In this document: one piece after another, positions 58,618-64,000 of the stretch
Numbering within the stretch: position 1 is the first letter of the stretch
How the letters are laid out: each line of letters begins with the position of its first letter
Source of the DNA: Actinoplanes xinjiangensis
GTDB taxonomy: Bacteria; Actinomycetota; Actinomycetes; Mycobacteriales; Micromonosporaceae
DNA length: 64,000 nt
Direction: 5' to 3'
Assembly (NCBI RefSeq): GCF_003148685.1
Contig: NZ_QGGR01000014.1
Coordinates: 124,001-188,000, forward strand
Position numbers and translations under genes: made by a program
The notes under the pieces: model-generated
Seen by the model: the letters and a program-made list of their open reading frames with translations, nothing else
Told to the model about the DNA's origin: nothing
Databases searched by the model: none

Positions 58618-59598
58618 TCACCGGGCCGGCGGCTCCAGCACGGCGATCTCCGGGCGGGTCAGGCTGCCGGCCACCAGCAGCCCGTCCTGTTCGGCCGCCG
58701 ACGTGACGAATCCGTACCCGCCGTCGTCGGAACGCAGGTCGTGCACGATCCGGCCGCCGGCGTCGAAGGCCATCACCCAGGCGATCGGCACCGCCTGGGG
58801 CCGCAGCGCCTCGGGCAGGTTCCACACCAGCAGCCGCAGGAACCCGGGCAGCGGCAGCAGCCGGTCGAGCAGGGCGTCGCGCGGCGCGGCGATCCCGGCC
58901 CAGAGCAGCCCGTCGCTGCCGAGCCACAGGTTGTCGGGGAAGCCGGGCAGGTTCTCCACCAGCATCGTGTCGGTGCCGTCGAGGCCGTACCGGCGGATCC
59001 GGTAGCCGGCCGTCTCGGCGACCAGCAGCGCCGTCCCGTCGGCGGTCAGGGCCAGCCCGTTGGCGAATTTCAGCCCGTCCAGCAGCACGGTGACCGTCCC
59101 GTCGGGGTCGCGGCGCAGCAGCCGCCCGGTGCCGGAGTGCTCGAACACGTCGCCGAGATGGTCGTCCAGGCTCCACCGGGTGGTCGACGAGGTGAACCAG
59201 ATCGTCCCGTCCGGGCCCTCGACGACGTTGCTGGCGAACGTGAGCGGCTCGGCGCCCACGGTGTCCACCAGCACCTCGACGGTCCCGTCGGCGCCGACGG
59301 CGAGCAGACCGCGGTCGTGGTCGCAGACCAGCACCCCGCCGTCGGCACGCGGGTGCAGCCCGAGGGGCCGTCCGCCGGTGTCGGCGAGCACGGTCCGGTC
59401 GCCGGTGGCCGGGTCGATGCGGAGGATGCGCCCGTCGGCGAGCCCGGTGATCACCCGCCCGGCGCTGTCGACGACGACGTCCTCGGGCCCGTGCCCACCG
59501 GTCGCGATCAGCTGCCGCACCCGGAGCGGGCCGGTGGCCGCGGACGGGGTGCGGGCGGGCGGCGACCAGCGTCGCGGCCGGATCCAGCGGCGGGCCAT
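58618..59598 (-). CDS. SMP-30/strictosidine-synthase-like beta-propeller protein
   Basis: This is a 326-residue protein with repeating blades: GHGPEDVVVDSAGRVITGLADGRI (split), NVVEGPDGTIWFTSSTTRW, FANGLALTADGTALLVAE, GFPDNLWLGSDGLLWAGIAAPR. The residues Asn-Gly-Leu (about 180) and Pro-Asp-Asn (about 219) are the metal-site and signature positions of the SMP-30/gluconolactonase and strictosidine-synthase superfamily. These are lactonases or hydrolases acting on varied substrates; the specific reaction is unknown. The start ATG 59598 has an AGGAGG site. It follows the MFS gene by 9 bp, so the two form an operon. Confidence 0.88.
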   Translation of the reverse strand: MARRWIRPRRWSPPARTPSAATGPLRVRQLIATGGHGPEDVVVDSAGRVITGLADGRILRIDPATGDRTVLADTGGRPLGLHPRADGGVLVCDHDRGLLAVGADGTVEVLVDTVGAEPLTFASNVVEGPDGTIWFTSSTTRWSLDDHLGDVFEHSGTGRLLRRDPDGTVTVLLDGLKFANGLALTADGTALLVAETAGYRIRRYGLDGTDTMLVENLPGFPDNLWLGSDGLLWAGIAAPRDALLDRLLPLPGFLRLLVWNLPEALRPQAVPIAWVMAFDAGGRIVHDLRSDDGGYGFVTSAAEQDGLLVAGSLTRPEIAVLEPPAR

Positions 59599-59607
59599 GG
59601 GAGCCTC

Positions 59608-60858
59608 CTAAACCGACGGGGCGGTGGCGTGGTGGTTGGTGAGGCGGCGCACGTCGGGCAGGGCGAGGGCGGCGGCGCTGGTCGTGACGATCACGGCGAT
59701 GCCGACGGCCAGCAGGGGGACGGCTCCGAGGGCCGGGGCGGCGAACCCTACCAGGACGTAGCCGAGCGGCAGCGTCACCAGCGAGCCGAACCAGTCGTAG
59801 GCCACCACCCGGGACAGCACCTCGCGGGGCACGTTGGCCTGGAGGGTGGTCTCCCACAGGGTGACGTAGACGGTCATCCCGGCGCCACCGGCGACCGCGG
59901 CGGCGATGACCACCGGCAGCGGCGCGGACAGGCCGAGCACCAGCAGTACGGGCACGAACCCGAGCAGCGCCGGGACGCCGGTGCGCAGGGGATGACGCGG
60001 GGTGACGCGGGCCATCACCAGCCCGGCCACGACGGCGCCGGCCCCGAACCCGCCGAGGATGAACCCCCAGCCGCGCGGGCCGCCGAGCCCGTCGGCGGCG
60101 ATCTGCGGGCCGAGCACCAGGTAGGCCGGGATCACGGTGAGGTGGATCAGCCCGGACTGGGCCACCAGCGACCACAGCCACCGCCGGGACCGGAATTCGG
60201 CCCAGCCCTCCCGCAGGTCGGCGACGACGCCCGCACCGGCGGCCCGCGGTGCGGCCGTGTCCCGCGGGACCCCGAGCAGGAACAGGGCACTGACCAGATA
60301 GGACGCGGCGTCGATGGCGAACACGGTGCCCGGGTTGAAGGCGGCCACCAGCAGGCCGCCGGCGGCCGGGCCGATCAGGCCGCCCAGCGATCGGCCGAAC
60401 CCGATCAGCGCGTTGGCCCGTTGCAGCGTGGCCGGGCCGTTCAGGGAGGGGATGAGACCGCTCAGGGCGGGCCGGAAGAAGGCGCTGCCCAGCCCGTCGA
60501 TCGCCGCGAAGATCATCAGGGCGGCCAGCGGCACGTGCCCGGTGAAGATCCAGACCGCGAGGGCGGCCTGGCTGACGCCGCGGGCCACATCGGCGGTCAG
60601 CAGCAGCGCACGCCGCGACACCCGGTCCGCCAGCACTCCACCGACCAGGACGAACCCGACGGTCGGCAGGCGGCTGGCGCCCAGCACCAGACCGAGACCG
60701 GCGACGCCGTGCCCGCTGGCCAGCACCGCGAACGCCAGCGCCACCGGGGTCATCTGGCTACCGAGGACCGACGTCCAGAAGCCCGCCAGCAGGTTGCGCA
60801 TCGGACGGCTGAGCGTCCGCGGCCGGCTGACAACATCATGGTCTTCGATACCCGGCAC
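59608..60858 (-). CDS. MFS exporter
   Basis: This is a 416-residue, 12-helix MFS protein of the enterobactin-exporter/macrolide-efflux-like group: MRNLLAGFWTSVLGSQMTPVALAF (opening), GASRLPTVGFVLVGGVLADR(VS) with motif A, and IFAAIDGLGSAFFRPALSGLIP. It probably exports a small molecule. The assigned start is GTG 60858; in-frame GTG and ATG codons follow within about 20 codons, so the first residues are uncertain. It lies 9 bp before the SMP-30 gene and 21 bp after the stop of the upstream monooxygenase gene, suggesting one minus-strand transcript. Confidence 0.88.
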   Translation of the reverse strand: MPGIEDHDVVSRPRTLSRPMRNLLAGFWTSVLGSQMTPVALAFAVLASGHGVAGLGLVLGASRLPTVGFVLVGGVLADRVSRRALLLTADVARGVSQAALAVWIFTGHVPLAALMIFAAIDGLGSAFFRPALSGLIPSLNGPATLQRANALIGFGRSLGGLIGPAAGGLLVAAFNPGTVFAIDAASYLVSALFLLGVPRDTAAPRAAGAGVVADLREGWAEFRSRRWLWSLVAQSGLIHLTVIPAYLVLGPQIAADGLGGPRGWGFILGGFGAGAVVAGLVMARVTPRHPLRTGVPALLGFVPVLLVLGLSAPLPVVIAAAVAGGAGMTVYVTLWETTLQANVPREVLSRVVAYDWFGSLVTLPLGYVLVGFAAPALGAVPLLAVGIAVIVTTSAAALALPDVRRLTNHHATAPSV

Positions 60859-60879
60859 CCGCCGATCATAGGTGACGCG

Positions 60880-61998
60880 TCAGGCCGGCCATTCCTTGGC
60901 GAGCAGCTCGAAGGAGCGGACCCGTTCGGCGTGGTCGTGGGTGATCGTGGTGACCAGCAGCTCGTCGGCGCCGGTGACCCGCTGGAGGGTACGCAGCCCT
61001 TCGGCCACCGTCCGCGGCGATCCGGCGAACCGGGTGGCGACCCGGTCGGCGACGAGCTGCCGGTCCAGGTCGGTCCACTCGTACGCCTCGGCCTCCTCGA
61101 TGCTCGGGAACGGGACGGCACCGAGACCCGAGCGGATGCTGCGGACCCAGACGGCGAACGGCTTCGCCAGCTGCCGGGCGGTCGCGTCGTCCTCGGCCAC
61201 CAGCACGTCGGCCGAGACCATGACGTACGGCTCGGCGAGGGCCGCCGACGGCACGAACGACTCCCGGTAGGCCCCGACGGCCTCCAGCACCTTCGCCGGG
61301 GCGACGTGGTAGTTGGCGGCGAACGGCAGCCCTCGGGCCCCGGCGGTACGGGCACTCTCCCCGCCGGAGCTGCCGAGCAGCCACACCTGAAGGTCGGCGC
61401 CGGCGCCCGGGGTGGCGGTCACCGCGTTGCCCTCGTCGTCGACGACCGGCCCGGCCAGCAGCGCCTCGATCTGGTCGAGCACATCACTCAGGCCGAGCGG
61501 GTCGGCGCCCGGCTGGTGCAGGAACCTTCCGGCCAGCTCGGTGCGTTTGGAGGCGAAGATCGGCGCCCAGGAGAACGGTTTCGGGATGAGCAGACCGTCG
61601 ACGACCCGTTCCTGCTGCTCCTTCTTCTCCTCCTCGAGCAGCCGCTTCACCTCCTTCCCGGCCTGCCCGGAGCGGCCCAGCCCGAGGTCGAACCGGCCCG
61701 GGTACAGCGCGTCGAGCAGCCCGAACTGCTCCACGATGGACAGACTGGTCTGGAAGCCGGTCTGCACGGCGCCGGAGCCGAGCCGGATGTGGTCGGTGAC
61801 CGCGGCGATCTGGCCGAGCAGCAGCGCCGGCTGCGAGCTGGCCACCCCCGGGGTGAAGTGGTGCTCGGCCACCCAGTAGCGGTGATAGCCGAACTGCTCG
61901 GCCCGGCGGGCCAGGTCGAGGGTGCGGCGCAGGGCGTCACGCACGTCACCGCCGGAGACCAGCGGGGCGAGATCGAGGATCGACAGGGGTACGGGCAT
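60880..61998 (-). CDS. Luciferase-like flavin monooxygenase, MsnO8-like
   Basis: This is a 372-residue F420- or FMN-dependent enzyme of the bacterial luciferase superfamily. The opening LSILDLAPLVSGGDVRDALRRT (split) and GYHRYWVAEHH, VRLGSG-like IRLGSGAVQTG and YPGRFDLGLGRSG mark the MsnO8 type. In this family the acceptor chemistry varies widely. The start is ATG 61998, with a GGAAAGGGCGG site; upstream in-frame codons belong to a Pro-rich spacer. It is the middle of a minus-strand gene run with two NtaA-like monooxygenases upstream, so a shared role in breaking C-S or C-N bonds is plausible. Confidence 0.88.
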   Translation of the reverse strand: MPVPLSILDLAPLVSGGDVRDALRRTLDLARRAEQFGYHRYWVAEHHFTPGVASSQPALLLGQIAAVTDHIRLGSGAVQTGFQTSLSIVEQFGLLDALYPGRFDLGLGRSGQAGKEVKRLLEEEKKEQQERVVDGLLIPKPFSWAPIFASKRTELAGRFLHQPGADPLGLSDVLDQIEALLAGPVVDDEGNAVTATPGAGADLQVWLLGSSGGESARTAGARGLPFAANYHVAPAKVLEAVGAYRESFVPSAALAEPYVMVSADVLVAEDDATARQLAKPFAVWVRSIRSGLGAVPFPSIEEAEAYEWTDLDRQLVADRVATRFAGSPRTVAEGLRTLQRVTGADELLVTTITHDHAERVRSFELLAKEWPA

Positions 61999-62068
61999 GG
62001 CTACCGCCCTTTCCGTCGGCACACCGGGAACCGGTCGAGGTTCCTCATCGGGTTCAGCTGCGGGAGTC

Positions 62069-63337
62069 TCATGCCAGCCCCAGGTTCTCGCGCAGGGTGG
62101 TGCCGGAATACCCGGTCCGGAACACGCCGCGTTCCTGCAGCAGCGGGACCACCCGGTCCACGAAGTCGTCGAGCCCGGCCGGGGTGAGGTGCGGGACGAG
62201 GATGAACCCGTCACAGGCGCCGGTCTGCACGTACTCGTTCAGCAGCTCGGCGACGCGGGCCGGGGTGCCGATGAAGTTCTGCCGCCCGGTGACCTCGATG
62301 ATCAGGTCCCGGATCGACAGGTTCTTCGCCTCGGCGCGGGCCCGCCAGTCCCGGGCGGTGGCCAGCCGGTCCGGGTACATGCCGGCGCGGCCCTTGATGA
62401 TCGTGTCGTCCTCGTCGAGCACCGGATCGATGTCCGGCAGCGGCCCCTCGGCGTCGTATCCGGACAGGTCGGTGTTCCACAGCTGTTCCAGCAGCAGGAT
62501 CGCGGTCTGCGGGCTGACCTGTAGCCGCCTGATGTGGTGGGCCTTCTCCTGGGCGTCGGCGTCGCTGTCGCCGAGCACATAGGACACCCCGGGGATGATC
62601 TTCAGGCTGTCCTCGGTCCGGCCGTACTTCGCCAGCCGGTCCTTGACGTCGCGGTAGAACCGCCGGGCGTCGTCGATCCGGTGGTGCCGGGAGAAGATCG
62701 CGTCGGAGTGTTCCGCGGCCAGTTCCCGGCCGCCGTCGGAGTCACCGGCCTGCAGGATGACCGGATGGCCCTGCGGGCTGCGCGGCACCCCGAAGCGGCC
62801 CCTGATGTCGAACTGGCTGTTGCCGACCGCGACATCGCCGCCGTCGCTGTCCCACAGCGTGCGGGCGGTCGCGATGAACTCCGCGGCCCGGACGTATCGG
62901 TCCGCATGGTCGAGGAAGCCGCCGCGCCGGAAGTTCGCACCGAAGAACGCTCCGGGCGAGGTGACCACGTTCCAGGCGGCCCGCCCGCCGGACAGGTGAT
63001 CGAGGGTGGCCAGCTGGCGGGCCAGTTCGTACGGCTCGTGGTAGGTGGCGTTCAGGGTCCCGGCCAGCCCCAGATGTTCGGTGACGGCGGCCAGGGCGGT
63101 CAGCACCGTGATCGTGTCCGGCCGGCCGACCACGTCCAGGTCGTGGATCAGCCCCCGCTGCTCACGCAGCCGCAGGCCCTCGGCCAGGAAGAAGAAGTCG
63201 AACAACCCACGCTCGGCGGTCTTCGCGAGGTACTCGAACGAGCTGAAGTCGATCTGGCTGCCGGCCCGCGGGTCGCTCCAGACGGTCGTGTTGTTCACAC
63301 CGGGGAAGTGGGCGGCGAGGATGATCTGCTTAGGCAC
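62069..63337 (-). CDS. NtaA/SnaA/DszA-family FMN-dependent monooxygenase
   Basis: This is a 422-residue reduced-flavin monooxygenase. The start PKQIILAAHFPGVNNTTVW, the segments FDFFFLAEGLRLREQRG, ARQLATLDHLSGGRAAWNVV and HPVILQAGDSDGGRELAAEHSDAIF are typical of the NtaA/DszA/SnaA group, which acts on nitrilotriacetate, sulfones and similar compounds. A separate flavin reductase is needed. GTG 63337 is chosen because an AGGAGG site precedes it and it overlaps the upstream gene by 8 bp. Given the sulfonate importer near by, an organosulfur substrate is likely but not proven. Confidence 0.92.
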   Translation of the reverse strand: MPKQIILAAHFPGVNNTTVWSDPRAGSQIDFSSFEYLAKTAERGLFDFFFLAEGLRLREQRGLIHDLDVVGRPDTITVLTALAAVTEHLGLAGTLNATYHEPYELARQLATLDHLSGGRAAWNVVTSPGAFFGANFRRGGFLDHADRYVRAAEFIATARTLWDSDGGDVAVGNSQFDIRGRFGVPRSPQGHPVILQAGDSDGGRELAAEHSDAIFSRHHRIDDARRFYRDVKDRLAKYGRTEDSLKIIPGVSYVLGDSDADAQEKAHHIRRLQVSPQTAILLLEQLWNTDLSGYDAEGPLPDIDPVLDEDDTIIKGRAGMYPDRLATARDWRARAEAKNLSIRDLIIEVTGRQNFIGTPARVAELLNEYVQTGACDGFILVPHLTPAGLDDFVDRVVPLLQERGVFRTGYSGTTLRENLGLA

Positions 63338-64000
63338 GTCCGGCCTCCTGGTAACGGTTGACGGCCGGTCCGAGGCCGAGGCGCTCGCGCAGCACCGGGG
63401 TGGCGGACGGCTGGAACAGGCCGCGGCGGCGCAGCTCGGGAACGAGGGCCCCGGTGACGTCGGCGACGTCGGTCACCCGCAGCCGGAACCCGTCGACGCC
63501 GGAGACGGTCCACCAGTTCTGGATCAGGTCGGCGAGCTGGACCGGCGTGCCGTTGAAGGTCGCCGCGTCCGTCGGGACGTGGCCGCCGACCGTCAGGTCG
63601 GCGAAGACCTTCTTCTCCGGAACGATCCGGCGGACGTGGCGGGCCGCGTCGCCGGCGTCGGACGGCGTCACGAAGAAGACGTCGGCGTCGAGGCGATCCC
63701 ACACCTGCGGCCCGTGCGCGAGGGCGGCCACGACCGGTTGCCCCTGCGGCGGCCGCGGCACGATCGACGGCCCCTTCACCGAGAAGTGCGGCCCCTCGAA
63801 GTCGATGTAGTGCACCCTGTCCCGGTCGATGTACCGGCCGGTCGCCGTGTCCCTGATGATCGCGTCGTCCTCCCAGCTGTCCCAGAGCCGCCGCACCACC
63901 TCGATCGCGTCTCCGGCCTCGGCCAGCAACTCCTCGGCCGGCAGCGGTTCCCGGCGGCCGAGCAGCGCCGCCTCGGCCGGGTCCGTGGAGACCCGCACCT
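63330..64000 (-). CDS. NtaA/SnaA/DszA-family monooxygenase (5' end outside window)
   Basis: These are the C-terminal 223 or so residues of a second FMN-dependent monooxygenase of the NtaA/DszA type; the frame is open to the window edge. The segments AIEVVRRLWDSWEDDAIIRD, IDFEGPHFSVKGPSIVPRPPQGQPVVAA (split) and LIQNWWTVSGVDGFRLRV are conserved in the family. It is coupled to the following paralogue by an 8-bp overlap. The two paralogues differ enough to suggest different substrates rather than a recent duplication. Confidence 0.9.
   Translation of the reverse strand, partial: VRVSTDPAEAALLGRREPLPAEELLAEAGDAIEVVRRLWDSWEDDAIIRDTATGRYIDRDRVHYIDFEGPHFSVKGPSIVPRPPQGQPVVAALAHGPQVWDRLDADVFFVTPSDAGDAARHVRRIVPEKKVFADLTVGGHVPTDAATFNGTPVQLADLIQNWWTVSGVDGFRLRVTDVADVTGALVPELRRRGLFQPSATPVLRERLGLGPAVNRYQEAGRA

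Noticed and set aside
58513..62187. 1224-codon plus-strand open frame
   Set aside because: It spans four well-supported minus-strand genes and is rich in Gly, Gln, Arg and Asp without domains, a typical GC-skewed shadow.
1..64000. Prophage, integrative element or insertion sequence
   Set aside because: No integrase, transposase, tRNA attachment site or phage structural gene was seen; the defence-like genes sit between ordinary metabolic genes.
1..64000. rRNA and tRNA genes
   Set aside because: No conserved rRNA or tRNA-like sequence was noticed; a tRNAscan or covariance search would be needed to exclude a single tRNA with certainty.

Overview
The window is very GC-rich, with dense, mostly bidirectional coding and many GTG/TTG starts. 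Several promoters look leaderless, with a TANNNT hexamer 6-8 nt before the start codon. Gene content points to a filamentous actinobacterium: a HemD-type NnaR regulator, an HTH-citrate synthase, DUF574 methyltransferase and DUF4873 proteins, and a LacI/maltase pair. My best guess is the Micromonosporaceae (Actinoplanes-like), but no marker gene here proves it. I saw no rRNA, tRNA, CRISPR array, integrase or transposase.

Layout. 1-8.7 kb: the end of a sugar ABC importer (two permeases), a DHA2 drug exporter, a secreted metzincin-type protease, an ABC-2-like exporter and a small secreted protein. 8.8-17.5 kb, all on the minus strand: nitrate assimilation, with nnaR, a sirohydrochlorin chelatase, then the tightly coupled narB - small unknown - nirB - nirD - narK. 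17.6-23.9 kb: a defence-like island. A class III nucleotide cyclase-like protein and a large HEAT-repeat protein carry the same RHIM-like amyloid motif. A proline-rich/helical protein follows, and a Pycsar-type membrane effector and a Crp-family regulator diverge from them. 24-29.3 kb: an AurF-like diiron oxygenase divergent from a TetR - DUF4873 - Baeyer-Villiger monooxygenase - SDR - hydrolase operon. 29.5-37.3 kb: a membrane-anchored surface protein, two divergent citrate synthases (one fused to an HTH), a nitroreductase, an ABC exporter with a divergent MarR, and a TPR protein. 37.4-42.3 kb: MarR/MMPL, a 3'-truncated ssuD, and a TAT-exported sulfite-oxidase-like protein. 42.3-45.1 kb: a LacI regulator and an alpha-glucosidase. 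45.3-52.1 kb: two cyclic-di-GMP proteins, one a 1633-residue kinase-ATPase-GAF-GGDEF fusion. 52.5-64 kb: a DUF574 methyltransferase, a secreted protein, a sulfonate-type ABC importer with LysR, an SMP-30 protein, an MFS exporter and three luciferase-like monooxygenases, the last one cut by the window end.

Themes. Sulfur scavenging recurs in separate pieces: ssuD remnant, sulfite oxidase, sulfonate ABC importer and NtaA/DszA-like monooxygenases. Short repeats are unusually active. They include in-frame minisatellites in three proteins, gene 3' ends (with stop codon) copied in tandem at three genes, a 32-bp tandem array, and a 53-bp palindromic element found both between genes and in frame inside the first MFS gene. 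The most interesting locus is 18.1-23.9 kb: it looks like a Pycsar-like cyclic-nucleotide immune system wired to an NLR-like partner through an amyloid motif, with a membrane effector and a cNMP-responsive regulator as two possible outputs.
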